This document shows, one piece after another, positions 50,701 to 64,000 of a DNA stretch of 64,000 bases. The stretch covers positions 52,551,844 to 52,615,843 of the forward strand of contig JANCRA010000003.1 in assembly GCA_024362935.1 (NCBI GenBank), in the 5' to 3' direction. This DNA is from Setophaga petechia. Taxonomy: Eukaryota; Chordata; Aves; Passeriformes; Parulidae. A model generated the notes under the pieces. It was not told the origin of the DNA, did no database searches, and saw only the letters and a list, made by a program, of their open reading frames with translations. Both the position numbers and the translations under genes were made by a program. Within the stretch, counting starts at the first letter, position 1; every line of letters starts with the position of its first letter.

Positions 50701-52360
50701 GAAGCCTGTTTCATGAATGAGCAACTTCAAACCAGAGTTTTAAAAAACCTTTGTTCATTTCTCTGATCAAATCCATTTAATTTTATAAGAAGGAGCCTTG
50801 GGCACTAGGTGATAATGCAGAGAAACACATTAAAACCTGGTAAGGTTTTGTAGGCTTGTCAGCTGATGAGGATTATTGCAGCAGTGTTGTGGTGTGCTGC
50901 TGGGGAGGCCACCTGAGATCAGTAGCAGAACAAAGCTGGGTCTCCATAGGGTAAAAGTTTTGGGTTTGAGGTGGTTTCTCCCTATAGATGGGAGAGGACT
51001 GATCTGCTGAACTTCCATGGTGACATCCACACTGAGGAGCAGGAGGTATGCTTATGGTGCTGTTTGACTTCAGTGCACATTAAGCAAATAAAAACCAAAA
51101 GCAGTGAAAGGAGGGCAAAAAAGGAACTGAATTCACTTAAGTCAATGATAAACATGCTGTTGTATTAAAGCCTGGCAGAAGAATTCTAGCAGAGTATTAT
51201 TTCCTTGGAATTTGCTAACTCTTTGATATCCAAATGTTTCACAAGGGTGGGGAGTATTCAGTTCCCTCAAGATGTTCTTCTAGACAACAGGCCAGTTTTG
51301 TGATTTTATCCCTTTCCACGTGCCAGGTTTCCAGAGTTTTTTAGCTTTGATGCAGTCCTGGTGACACCCTGATGTGGGGCTAAGGATGCCAGCTCCTCCA
51401 TTGCTCTGCAGCAGCCTACCAGGTTGATTTTATAAATTATGCATCTTCTCTAACCATAAATATTGTTCCTAAAAGGGATACTGAAATGAAGATAATATGA
51501 CTTTTCAGTAATAGCTCTTCTAATGTCAGCCATTCTGTTTAAACTGTTCAATTTCCAACAGAATTAAAGATCTATGCAGTATATTCTACCTCCTGCAGAC
51601 TGCAGTTGTTAAAAGAAAATAAATCACTTAAACAGGGTCATGAGCAACAAAGGCCAATGTGGGTTCAAAGTTTACAGGTCTCTGCATTTATCAGGTAGAA
51701 ATATGCTACATTTCACTATTTCATAAAATATCCTTTTATGAAAAAGCCATCAATCTTTGCATGGCCTACTAAAACTGATTTCTCAAATGAAAGAAATGAA
51801 TGATGACACCAAATCAAAAAATCGTTTATGAGTTTATATTTTTGCAAGACCACCATGACTTTCACATACGTTTTCAATTTTGGTAAGGATGTGATTATCA
51901 TGTGGATATGTTTTACTCCCACCATTTGTACTAAGGGATCTGTCAGAACTGTGTACCCTTCCTTGAGCAGTTCAGGATTTGTTCAGATTTTTTCATTAAT
52001 CTATAGTGGTTTTTATCCAGTGATTGTTATCATTTCTGTGCATTATCCCCAGGTTTTATGGGTTATATATAGGTATATATAAAATCACATCTATCATGGG
52101 TAAGTTCACATTTTAACTAAGACTGCATTTAAATGACTTTTTTATTTCTCAGAGGTTTCTAACATTTCTGTGGAATGATTTTTGCATGATTCCTGATGCA
52201 CACTGTACAAAACATCATCTTCATTACAGATTTTTAGTTATCCTTCTGGTCTTTCCTTATCTTTGCTATGCTTCCTCCAGGAGTCTCCAAGCTCTTTAAC
52301 CAAAAGGACAATTTAGATACTTGAAAACATTTATATTTCAGATATTGTAGTACTACAGTG
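47771..52360. other. Intergenic, no gene recognised
   Basis: Unique AT-rich sequence. Short open frames occur at random and none resembles a known protein. An (ATATT)-rich patch lies at 49204-49250. No promoter-like GC island is present. Confidence 0.65.
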
Positions 52361-55300
52361 TGGTGGTTTGGGGCAGGAACAATATAAGAAATTATTTCTC
52401 ATCCGGTAATGACAATACAGCAACCAACATGCTGCACTGGAATAAGGAAAATTGATTTCTGTTCTGGGCAAATGCTGTGATCTCCCTTTGGGTCTGCACA
52501 GAGCAAATGAGCTTTGGCCTTTCCAGGTCTCCAGTGAAAACAAACTCAAATAAATGAATACGATTTATTAAGTATCAGTCTCATAAGAAGAAGAATGCAT
52601 GGGGAAGTTAGTCCAAACTTTTGTGAAAGAACTTGATGCTTGGGTTTTTAAGGGGAGAATTTTGCTCCTTTTGCTATGGAGTTCCTTTTGAGAAAAAATG
52701 TCATTCTTGCACTGTTTTTAGGCATTTCACTTTTTCCAGTTTATTTAGGAATTATGTTTTTTTAAACATCTCAACCACCCTCACATACAGAGAGAACAAA
52801 AAGCATCTTTCGATGAGCACTTTGCATTACAAACCAAACACTGTCCCAAAACAAAATCTGTCCTCTCTGATTAGACCAAAAGGTAAACAAAATATGACCT
52901 TAGTGAAAATGTTGCTGTTAGAGCAGGCAAGATAGGAAGTTCTGGATTTTTTTTTTTTAAATTAATTTCAGAAGAATGGTACTTACAAGAAATTTGAGGG
53001 CTTCTGTCAATGTGCTCCTCAAAGCATCCTGAAAAAAATCAGAAAATTCTGTAACAGCTCCCTCAGGTGCCAGAATAATGTCCCCAAATCCACAAACGGG
53101 CTGAGGAGAGCTCAGTGTGCTTTGCCTTCACATCTCAGTACAGAACTCTGTGGTTCTTGCAGTCAAGGGCCCGTGGCTGATGCATGCATTAAAAATGCTC
53201 CAAGTCGCTGGAAGAATCTGAGGCCATGTGCATAAAATGTAAAGAGCTCATAACCCTGCTGGAGAAGTTGTTCATCACTTAATGGATTCTCTACCTGAGG
53301 AAAAGCAGATCAAGAGCTCAGCAGCTTTAGGTGTCAAAAAGGCAGTTTCCATTCTAAATGGAATGGAAGCCTTATCTTAAAAGTATCTTAGAAGCACTTT
53401 CCCTCCCTTTGACCCATATAAAATCTGTGGAAACCTTATTAAAAGTCCAGGATATAGCAATATTTTTTCAAGTGGCTCAGATAGTCAAATTCCATTCTGG
53501 TGACCGTCTCCACTGTAAACACTGTGTGTAATCTTAAATTTGAAGAGGAAATCTCCAAAGAAAACTTTATTAATGTGTTCTGTAAGTGCCTGCAGTTTTG
53601 CAAGTGCATTAGGATGGTCACACAGGAGTGTGTCATGATGTGTCATGTAGTTTGGTATGCTGCATCTGATCCTGGCTGTTGGGGGATCACTTGGAGGATG
53701 ATGGATGGAGCTCCAAAACAGCCTGTCAGAACAACTGGTCCAGGGAAGGCAGGGGAAGAGGAGTGGAAAGGTTCTTCATTGTCTCTTCTCAGCCACTGTT
53801 TGACATGCCATGAAATGTAAGCATAATTCCCTTCTCTAATAGAACATTGAATGTTTTTATAATCTGTCATTGATTACCAAAGTGTAATCATAAGAGGTCT
53901 GTAGCTGACCCATTGAATCACACTGTTTTTATGGTGTTTCCAATTACAATTTTATTAAAGAGTGAAAGATGTTCTGTGAGGACTATTGAGAGACATCCAT
54001 TCCAAAATGAGTGGGAAGCTTGTCTTTGCAATGTTTTAAATTCCACTTCCAAGCATAGTAAAGCCAGGGATTCCACCAGTTAATTATGTGCTGCTACACT
54101 TCAGTTTCATCAGAAATCAGGTATAACACAGACTAAATACTGAGTGTCTGTTTTCTCTATATCTTTCACTGTTTGATGTGCCTGTGGTGAACACCCCCTT
54201 GATCAACAATGGTTCTCTTCATGGCTGTCTCTGCTCATGTAGAGATCTTTTCATACTTCCAGTCATTTCTCTGTGGCTCTGCCCTTCTTTGTGCTGAAGG
54301 CCCCAGAAGTTGTCTCAAAGCAAAGGTTTTGAAGGATATACCCCTCTCTAAGGTACCACGAGTACAGTGTGCTACTATTGTATGAAATACTCACAAGAGA
54401 GCAGAGGGATCTCTGAACCTGAATCTGCCCTAAACCAGGGCAGCTTTCTGCTGCTGAAGAATCCACCTCTCACCAGGAGCTACACTCCCATTGTTATTCT
54501 GCCTTGCTCTTTAATTCTAAAAGCACAGTGATACATGATATGTATTTCTCCTGCTCTGTCCTCAAGGACATACTAATGTGCTGCTGGGTTGGAAATACTT
54601 TCTTTAAAAGTACTCAAATGCTGGAAAGCTATTTTTTCAGGATAGCTGCAACTTGAGAACATCTTTTCTTAGGGAAAAGAACAGTTCAGAAACTTCTTAA
54701 CCATTTAAATGCACTGCGAGGTTTGTAATTAAACTTTTTTCAACTTACAATAAATATAATTATATGAGCCATGTATTTCAAAGAAATAATGTATATTTTT
54801 TATCTTCATTTTCTGAAGTGTCGATTTTTGTGATAAATCTTATTTTTTTAAAGAGATGTGTCTTGCTTACATGACTTGGGCATAGGCGCTACTCTTCATA
54901 TTCTTCTTTTTTTAAAGTTTACTGTACCCTCTTGTCCTTCTTGCCTGAGAAATATCTTCAGGAAATCATGAGGATCATGGAATCAGGCAATCACAAAATC
55001 ATCTTCAAGGAAGCTTTGCTTACTTGTTGCTGCAGCTGAAGTTGATATTGTTCATAGCAAGGCTAGATGTTGAGGAGTGCTACTGGACAGTTTCAGTTTA
55101 GTTCCAATCGACATTTTCCTTTCAAATCTCATATTCCTGATATTAACTTGGCATTCTGAAAAGTGAGTCTTTTTATGAATAGCCCTGGTCAGGAGTAATT
55201 TGCACTGATGAGTAACTTTGAATGTAAATAGCATAGAGAGGGATGTTCTTACAAACTCAGAACTCTGTGCTCAAAGAGAGCTTTAATAGAAACAGCCTTT

Positions 55301-58300
55301 AAAAAAAATTTTCCTCCTGTTAGCATTTGGCTGGATTTTCTGTCAGTTGCCTGGTGTATTGGTGGGGTTCTACATTTGGTCTCCCACTTTCCAAATCATG
55401 AAGGAAACTGTGCTTAAAGAGCAGTTGTGGGGCTGTGCAGGTTCAGTCAGGCACGGCTTGGAGCAGGAGCCATCAGTTATGTCGCAGCGTGTGTTAGTTT
55501 TGTAAGTGTCGTGTGAAGGCTGACAGAGATCACATTTCTGTGTTTTGCTGCTGGGTCCAGCCCATAACCTCCAGAGGTAATGGATCTCTGCAGAACCTCT
55601 CTGGAGCAGGTCACCAAACAGTGCAGGATTTCAAGAGCTGATGCACTTTTATTGCTACAATATCCTTGTCATGGAGGTGACGGGGTTTGGGCTGTGGTTT
55701 CAGGTATCACGGTGCTTTTACATCTAAGGCTGAGCCCTTTTGGTAAGCTGGATACATTTATTGTTTTTAAGAGCTTTTTCTTTTGTTCTTAGAGATGAAT
55801 TGCTTCTAAGTAATAGGCTTCTGAGTGTACAGATTCATAAATGCTGTAGTGGGCAGACTAAATGCTGTACTTGCAGAACAGCTGGATTCCAGCACTGGCA
55901 ATGCTGTAACAGAGAACTCCAGGTCTGAGAAACTCCTGTGAGAACCGTGAGGGATTTATCACAGCATGGCTCAATCACAAACTATATGAGTTTGTAGAAG
56001 AGAGTGACACCTACAACCAGCCACAACCCTGGGCCAGCCACAGACTGATCGTGCTGTTGGCAAAGTTACATTTTCTCTGAAGGTATGTTGTGAGAACTGT
56101 GGTTGCTGCATTTTGCTTTGGAACTTACAAGTGCTTGATAAGTGGACTGGGTCTCTGACCACTGAAGACCCCATATAGCATTATAAAAAACAGAATAATC
56201 CAGCCAACTGGATGAAGTCCCCTGAAAAGTCTGTTTATTTCCAAAAAAAAAAAAAAATCACATAGTTATTTCCCCCCCTTTTTAAAAAAGGAACATGATA
56301 GAAGCCTGGGATTTATAGGGAAGTTTTGAAGCCTGGAATGTGTGTTTTATTACATGTGTGTTCTGCAGTTCTTTATGCATGCATTTCTCTATTCATTTCT
56401 GGTGCAGCAGAAGTCAAGTCTAACCCCACTCTTACAGTTCCAGCAGTGCAATTCCAATCTCACCAGTGTTCCCTCTGACAGCTGTGGGATTTACATTTGC
56501 ATGGCTGTTCTGGCATGATTTGGGAGTGATACCAGGCTTCACAGCAAGGCACTGTGCTAAATAATCCCAGGGTTCCTTAACCCCTGCATCAAATCCAACA
56601 TCTCACCAATGATTTCTGATTTTGAGGCTTCCTCTGCTGGTTTTTTTGCATGGATTTCCAGATGCAGAAGCTCTGTAATCCTGACATATTTTTGTTGTCA
56701 TATCTGTACTTTGTTTGTTGCAAAGTGAAAGGCTGAGCCCTCAAGGGTTGTGTGCTGGGAGTACAAGTCTCCAGACTATTCAGTGGGAATATTCATGCAT
56801 AGTTCTTTCACTGAGAATAAACATTTATGGTAGCACTGAAACACCTATGATAACAGTTTTATCTGAAGTATGACAAAATTTGAAAGGTTGGAATCTGGAC
56901 CCAAATACTTGGAAAACTTAAAGGTTATTTTCTTTTGAATTTTTTTTTTTTATAATTTTGTTGAAAAAATTTTTTTTCCTGTGCAGTGTAGTAAGGTGAG
57001 GCCTATAAAAACTTGCTTCCCTATTTTTGTGTTAAATGTGCATGTTAGTGGTTTTTAATGGCACTGACTCTATTTTATGTGTTCTTTAGAAAATAAGACA
57101 TGAGGACTTTTAAAAGCTGTTGTTTTTCTTGACTTCACCTTCATTAATCTTATTTAGTTTCTGAAAGAGGCTATTTTGTAAGCTCCACCGATGGGTAATG
57201 TTTTCTTTTCCAAAGTTCATGATTCTTCTATTCAAATCACTAATTTTCACTGTTACACTCCAGTGCTTTAGTGCTTCCCAGGCCTCCAGGAATGAGTTTA
57301 ATTAGCAATGCTGAATAAATTCTGAGACATGATTCATCTTTCTTGTCACTCAGATCTAACTAACGAAATTGCAATTTAAAGATGTGCTTAAAAGCCCTGT
57401 GAGAATAGCTTCTCCTGTCCAACTGGGAAAAGGCTCTGATGTATATTTGGAAATGAGGATTTTACCTGGCTGCCTGTTTTCAATTTAGCTAAAAGATACA
57501 GGATTCAGTCATATGTCCTTGAAGTCTCTGGTATATTGTTTTAAAAATACTGAGCTATGAGCTGTATTTGGCACATGCATTCCAAATTAAAGCTCTGCAT
57601 TTGGGCTTTTTTTAGATGAAGTAATTGACTTGACAAATTTCAAAACTATCCTAGATTTAATATGATTTAATTTTTAATGGGATTTGATTTGTCTCCATAT
57701 TTTTATGTTTTGAACTGAAAATACAGGAGGGAGAACATCATTCTCCAGTGATCCTCACTGTTGCAGTGCAGAGATCCAAGGTTTGCCATGTCCTTTTCTC
57801 TGAAGCAAGAGAAGGTGTATTTCTGAATTCACTCCTGTTTCCTGAGTGAGCTCAGGAAAGTGATGTTTATATTTAAACCCTTGTTCCAGCATGTCCCAGC
57901 AGGCACTGCCAGCAGCACAGACAGCAGCAGGGTTTTTGCCAGGCTCTGTCTCCTTCTGTGCACAAGAATCAGCATTTTACACCATCCATGGGTGATAGCT
58001 CTTCCTTCAAACACCTGTGGGAAGATTTAAATGGAGTTTTCCAGAATTTATAGAAATGAATCAAAAGAGAAACTTGTCCTAGGAGAGCTGTAAAGCCAAA
58101 TGAAACTGAACTGCCTAAATCCCAAGTTTAATTCTGAGACAACTTGCTCTACTCCAGCACATGGAGCACTGTGAATAAAAAATATGGATTGTTTAGCACC
58201 TTTCTTATGTAGGCACAAAGAATTTAAGGACCAGTTGTGGCTGTAGCCAGTTCCCTGGATTTTGTCAGATTCAGACAGATCCTGAATGTTATTTTAATGT

Positions 58301-60635
58301 AACCTTAAAAGAACCCCCATGCTATTAATTTTGTATTTATTGCAGTTACAGTGACCCTAATGAATTTTTTAAAATTAATTTGACAGATGTCACAAATATT
58401 TTCAATGCAGTTTAACATCATTAAATATAACCTTTCCTAGAAAAAAGGTTCTATGAAGTGAACTGGTGAGTGCCAGTGCTGGATTCTGGAAAGCCATGGG
58501 TGTCACAAAGGACTTAGAACACAAAAAATTAGGGAGTAATGTTTATTGGGCAATTTTACAAGGTTCTCCCTCCCATGCCTCTTCAGTGCATCTCACCTAG
58601 AAAGACAAGCTCCTCTAAAAGGGAATCTGTATATTAATTTAGCTTTTAAGTGTTGTGTATAGCTGATTATGCCTTCAGAACTGAATTCAGTGACCTTAGG
58701 AACTTTTTTTCAGATTTTAATTATTTTTTAATTTCTGTAAAATTGCTCACAGGTAAAAGCTAACAGGGCTAAAGGGAGCCTCTGAAAAGGAAGGGTTATT
58801 CAACTTTCCTGGAGACATGATCTTGTTTTATGTTGCCCCTGATGGACCTAGTTCTGCTTGGAAGAAGGACAAAGAATAAATCATAGTTCCTTATCTTGTA
58901 TGTGGACCTGTGGAGCAGTGAAAATACATAGTTATGATCCAGGCCAGCAGAAATACAAAATGAATGATTTGAGGACTGGATTCTACTGGATTCCAATACT
59001 TTATAAACTTTAGAGCATTGGTAGTGTCCCCAACTAGAATATAAATAAAGCAAACCCTTGCAAAGGTTTATAGGACTGTACTAGGTGCTCTCTTACTGCC
59101 CTAATTTATGATTGTTGGAAATTCACAAGCTGTGAAATGTGTTGGTCGCAGAGCTGATGGCAATAACTTCAGAATATGAATGAGAGCATCTGGGTTGCTA
59201 TTTACCTTTGTTTCACAAAGTCAGCTTTTTATCTTTGCATCATTTAACCCCAGAAATATGGCTGGGTTAGACAGGCATATAGAGCCTCCTATGGAACAGA
59301 AGATTTTCTTTCTCTAACTTCAGTCATTTCTTCTGTGAAAAAAATTATTTCTAGCTTTACCACCTTCGGCTGTTCCTCTACAGGAGTGCAAACCAAATAA
59401 AGGTAAATAAAAACAAGCAGTAGCTTTCCTCTGTAAAAGCAAAAAGGTGATAAGACTCAGAAATTCTTTATCTTTTATTCACTTTATAGTGGCTTGGGTA
59501 AGGTGAAGGCCCAGGCAGCAAGCCTACGTGTCATTTAAATCTTGTTTAAACCCCATCTTGTAGACTTTCTTTAGTGCATATAAATTTTCTTTGGTTTTAG
59601 TTACAGATTAATTTCCCTGTGCCAACCTTCATGCCTTGGAGTTTCAGTTTACATATTTGTGAAATGATGGAGAGGTGATTTAGCTTTCTTGGATATTTTT
59701 CAATTGAATATTTTTCAATTGCCATGAGGTTTTCATGGGCAGAAAATTATATTATTGAGTCTTGCTGTTGTTCACCAAAACCAGGAATCTGCTGGAGACA
59801 GTTACTGTGTGCTAAAACCTCTTTTGTGTTTGATGTCCAGAATTTTGAGACAAAGTCAGGATACCTTGGTGTGATTTAATAGTCTGTGCTGTGTGGGAGT
59901 TCAAACCAGGTAATGACTCTGGCTGCTTTGAATCTATGCCCCACTAAGTGGTTTTTTTACCAGAAAAAGAGGAAACCTTAACTTCTGTTGGTGAATCTGA
60001 ATCAAGGCACTGATACTTTGTGATAGCCAAACCAGGATCATTCTTTTATTGTGTTGTGACTGGATGTGGCATCCCAGCCTGCATTTGTTTGCAAAACTTT
60101 CCTGAATTGATGGGTTGGTATAAACAAAACTTATAGGCTGTCACCATATCTTATTTTCTGGCCTTACCTGACTTGTGTCAGCTGTGCTGAGATAATAGAA
60201 GATGTTTTTTGTGATGAAAGCCCTTGCTTGACTTCACCTGTATTTATGGGTACAATTTTGACTGCTTGAGTACTACTTTTACTGCCTCCAGGCCCCTTGG
60301 TACAACACATACATATAAAGCACCATGTTAAGGACTGGCCAGTTCTAAAGAAGAAGACTGAGGACAAAAAAGATAGAAATAAGATTTTCTTGGAAGAGTG
60401 AAGGAGTTTTACATCCAGCGAGTCATGAAACTCTTTCCTTTCACTTCCAGACGGGTTCTGTCTTATGGCCAGCAGGGAAACCATCTTCCTCCTTCCTTTC
60501 TGAGCAGCAGGAGTTCTGCAGCCAGGAAACAGAGGTGAGCCAGGGTCTGAAAGCCTTAGATCAAAGGAGAGATGTTCACCTCTGGTGCCTTAACCCAGGC
60601 TTGGGTTCAGGTCAAACTGGGGAGAAGTCTTGGAC
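52361..60635. other. Intergenic, no gene recognised
   Basis: Eight kilobases without a credible exon or CpG island. TGTGGTGGTTTGGGGCAGGA at 52361 resembles an LTR start, but no end or target duplication was found. A possible CR1 tail (ATCATGGAATCAGGCAATCAC) lies near 54974. A TAATTAGC-containing unique stretch at about 57170-57400 could be a weak conserved-element candidate. Confidence 0.6.
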
Positions 60636-61026
60636 TGTGGCATTCACATTTTCTGAAAAATCCCTTGGCCCAGGATTTTTCTCTTGGGAAGCTGAGAAGC
60701 ATCAGAGAAAAAGAAAACAATTCTTATCTCATTTGCTTCTCCTGTGTTGTGCTCAGATGTGGAATGTGTTTGGAGATTGTTTATCCAACAGGTGATTGTT
60801 TCATTGGTTTCTGATATGAATTGTTTTGACACTTTGGCCAATCAGGGCCAAGCTGTGTCAGGACTCTGGAAAACGATTTTTCATTATTATCCTTTTAGCA
60901 TTCAGTAAGTATCCTGTCTGTATTCTTTAGTATAGTGTGGTATTCTTTGATATAATATAGTATCATAAAGTAATAAATTATCTTTCTAAGAATATGCAGT
61001 CAGATACATCCTTCCTGCCTTTGTCA
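60636..61026 (+). mobile_element. Solo LTR of an avian endogenous retrovirus, flanked by GGAC
   Basis: The element is 391 bp and begins TGTGGCATTCACATTTTCTG and ends CTGCCTTTGTCA, with the TG...CA ends of retroviral LTRs. Identical GGAC tetranucleotides abut both ends (60632-60635 and 61027-61030), consistent with a 4-bp target duplication of gammaretrovirus-like (ERV1) elements. Inside are a CCAAT box (60838-60842), a repeated TAGTATAGTGTGGTATTCTT-type region and a polyadenylation signal AATAAA (60972-60977). I recognise the sequence as a repeat common in songbird genomes. No internal viral genes are present. Confidence 0.85.
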
Positions 61027-64000
61027 GGACATTCCCAGCAAATACAACATTGGACCAGGTCGTGCCCAAGCACAAATGGTGGCCCTGGTGGGGTAATCAA
61101 GGGAGAGGACATCACAACTTGTGCTGCAGTGTTTGAGAGGGTAAAGATGAGGCTAAGCATTGTCTAGTGCCCTGAAGAACTGTCCCTGAGCATGAATGCA
61201 CAGTGACCCATCAGCTGTGTTGTGCTGCAAGCTGCCCTTCTACTGGGGCTGCCCAGCCCTGGCCATGGGGGTGGCTTTTCCCAGGTGACCACTACAGATC
61301 TCTGCTTTGTAGACAAAATTTGGAAATGAAGAGGAGGGAGGGAGCTGGCGCAGCTTGGAGCTCCTCATTCTCTCACTCCAAGCATGCAGGCTAGTTGTTG
61401 TGTGTTGACTTCAGCACACTGAACAAAAAGAGTTCCAAAAAAAAAGAGCTCATTACTTGTTTATGTGTCTCTAATGCATTTTGAAGAGCCTACTTACAGA
61501 GGTGTCATTTTGACACTGATAATATATCATACTAAAATGGCAATGAGTTCCTTTGGAAAACTAGCCTTCCTCTCATGCATACCTTCTCTCTCTCCTTGAG
61601 GTTTGTTTATTTTACCCTCTTCTTTTGAGGCTTTGGGTCAAGCCACATGCTGGAGCTTCCTTTCTACAGTTTAGATGTTGAAAAGCTCTTAAATAAACGA
61701 TGTGTGAGGAGCCATACTAATATTTTCAAGTGTCCTGAATGGCAGAAGGTTTTGAAGAAGGTGTAACGTTAAAGACCATAGGTAGAGCCCAGCATTTGGT
61801 CTCTCCAAGCAGAGTGCAAGTATCATGTGATGAGTCATTGTTTTATCAAGCTTGATTTGATGTGGAGATAGTTGAAATACTTCTGCAATGTGCTACTAAT
61901 AAGGATGTGTCTAGTATATGTATATACATGTATATTTATGTGTATATACACATATAAATATAAATATAAATATTTATTTATTTATTTTATTTATTTATGT
62001 CTTAACCCTTTTGCAAATATAAATATCAAGTGTTCTGTAGCTTTTTTCCCCAGCCTGTAAATGGTTATAATTCTACCTTCTTTTCTTGGCTGAGAAATTT
62101 TTTGTCTGTCCCAGGACATCATGGTCTTACATATATATTATTTTATAGAAATATATGTATAATATATAATATATATATATCTTATTTTTTATATATTTCA
62201 TTAAAATTGCTGAATTCCTTTTCTTTTACATGTTGAGATTTTAATTCTAGATAAGCTTCACAGCTTAGAGCATGCTTTTTCCAACCAGGGTACATTTCTT
62301 TTTCAGGGTTTCTGTTTTCAAGAATTTTAAAAATGAATATTTTATTCAGCTGGTGGTTGGGTGATTCTAACTTAGTGTTTCATTACTGCATTATGTTTTT
62401 ATTTCCTCTGCTGAATGCTAGAACTGGAGTTGCAGAGAAATTAATCCAAGATTTTCTGTCATTTACCGTACGATTAATCTTCTAATAAACTTAGGTAATG
62501 TATTTCTAATTTGGATCCCTGTTCAATTGTTTTATCACTGAAAGGAAGAATCCACAAGAGAGGCTCATGTTCATGTCAGTGTTTTCTTCTTCTAAGGTTT
62601 CCACAGCCCACTTGGTGGTCCCTGACCATCACTTATGGTTCAAGAGTCTTTCCAAAGCCAGTGACCTTGGGTAGTTCCAAAAAAATCCCTTCTAGAGCCT
62701 GGAGTCCCATTGGGCCTCTGCTGCTGGAGGAGTGGAGGACACCACACTGAGCCCCAGCCCTTTTCCTCAGGGCAGTATCTGGAACAGCAAATGCAATCTA
62801 AGCAGAGATTAGATTAATTTGGATCTCATTGTCAGCCTCATTCCGCCTGCTTTGGCCGAGTCTGCTTGCAGCATGGAGAAGCTTGGCTAATACTCTTGCA
62901 AATGCTGTATCCTGGAAACTTTCTCTTTCTTTCTGGAAACTTTTTCTGGTTATATGAAACTAAATGGGCAAAGCAAAAGTGATTTATTGTACACAACTAC
63001 AATGCCAGCTTTTCCCCCAAGCCTATTAAAAAAAATCCTGATGTTGCCAGTCACGAAGTCAGTTGAAATTCTAAGATACAATTTTTATTTATTAAATTCA
63101 TGGTGACATTTACTTGGCAATGGGAAATTTGTGATCAAGTTTGAAATTCTTTCCCAGTCAGATGCAAAATGCAGCTGTGGCTTTCTCACAGTGAGGACTG
63201 AGCAAACAGTAAGGTCCCAGTGCAAACAATAACCACAGTGTAATGCAGTATATCTTGATATTTTGCATAGTAGCTTTTGTAAATATCGAAGGATTTTGTC
63301 TGCAGTTCAGAGATAACTTTTGTTCAACAACAGCTGCAGCAGAGCAGCTCAGATTATGCAGCTGCCTTAGAAGAGCCTGGACTGAACTCACCCAGTTGTA
63401 ATCAGGTTGCAAATTTGTTACCTGGGAGTTGAGAAATGAGCCTGAAAGAGGCAGGAAATTGCTTCAGAGGGGAAACTGAGGTGCAGATGGTGGGGCAGAG
63501 AGTTGAGCTGAGCCTGGGAGAGCTGAGCCTGGGTGTTGAACGTTGCATTGGCAGGGGTGGGAGCTCAGGATTATCAGTCACAGCAGGCAGGGCTGATATG
63601 TCAGGGTGCAGGCTGGGTGACAGGCAAACCCAAGTCCAACTGCACTTTTTTACATTTCAAAGCTGTAAATCTGTGAGCACTTAAAGCAAAAGGATGGCTC
63701 TACTTGTAATTAGATTTCTCTAAATAAGAAAATTGTCATGTCTTGTCACCAGCCTCGTGGTTTTGGAGACATCTGTGTTTAGTTTACTGCAGATTTTAAA
63801 AAAAAGCAGCAAAGTGAAATTTTCAGTTCCTCCCTGTGAATTTGTTTAGATTAAAAATGAGCAGGCTTTGTATGTAAAAGAAAGGTACAGTCTATCTAAG
63901 TAAGAGAAGTGATGAATTATTTTCAGAAAGGTTATTTTTTTCTTTAGTGGTTGATCTACAAATGGGAAATCCTGTCTTGGAGAAGGTAGTTTATCATGGG
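61027..64000. other. Intergenic, no gene recognised
   Basis: Unique sequence to the window edge, with simple TATATG/TAAATA repeats at 61916-61995 and 62133-62195. A unique stretch with TTAGATTAATTTGGAT at about 62790-62920 might be regulatory. No exon supported. Confidence 0.6.

Noticed and set aside
54963..55010. Possible CR1 tail (ATCATGGAATCAGGCAATCAC)
   Set aside because: Only about 40 bases resemble a CR1 terminus and the following sequence does not continue into CR1, so it is not listed as an element.

Overview
The window looks like nuclear DNA of a bird, most probably a passerine. It has intron-rich vertebrate genes, several CR1 LINE 3' fragments on the minus strand, a solo retroviral LTR of a type I recognise from songbird genomes, and one sharp CpG-island promoter. 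The window is read without any database search, so family assignments rest on protein and repeat patterns that I recognise.

Two protein genes lie tail to tail. CCDC73 (coiled-coil domain-containing protein 73) runs on the + strand from beyond the left edge to a stop at 28582-28584. Eleven exons are visible, and the 5' end of the gene is outside the window. EIF3M (eukaryotic translation initiation factor 3 subunit M) runs on the - strand from an ATG at 43960 to a stop at 29558, in eleven coding exons. The exons splice in phase to exactly 374 codons plus stop, the length of the vertebrate protein. The two stop codons are 973 bp apart, so the 3' ends are convergent. The same convergent CCDC73/EIF3M order is found in mammals on the WT1 side of 11p13. 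I therefore infer that the right-hand 20 kb is the start of the EIF3M-WT1 intergenic interval.

Layout: 1-28.6 kb is CCDC73, with long AT-rich introns. They hold an ERV-derived inverted repeat at 10.8-11.7 kb, a 53-bp tandem duplication at 12.9 kb and a 650-bp TATAC-type minisatellite at 23.9-24.5 kb. 28.6-29.6 kb holds the converging 3' UTRs. 29.6-44 kb is EIF3M, with an ATTCT microsatellite, a CR1 piece and a homeodomain/octamer-motif-rich intronic block at about 31.7-32.1 kb that looks like a conserved enhancer. 43.8-44.4 kb is the EIF3M CpG island, carrying a C-rich 29-bp minisatellite. 44.4-64 kb shows no convincing gene. It has a cluster of tandem arrays (45.9-47.8 kb) around a small GC-rich island, and a solo LTR with a 4-bp target duplication at 60636-61026.

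EIF3M is a PCI-domain subunit of the eIF3 complex in cytoplasmic translation initiation. CCDC73 is poorly characterised: a conserved coiled-coil part is followed by one very large, fast-evolving, probably disordered exon and a conserved short C-terminus. Nothing in the sequence suggests the two proteins work together; they are simply neighbours. I see no bacterial-type system, CRISPR array, tRNA or rRNA, and no convincing novel biological system. The points most worth checking are the intronic enhancer candidate, the ERV hairpin, the promoter minisatellite and the stacked arrays at 46-48 kb.
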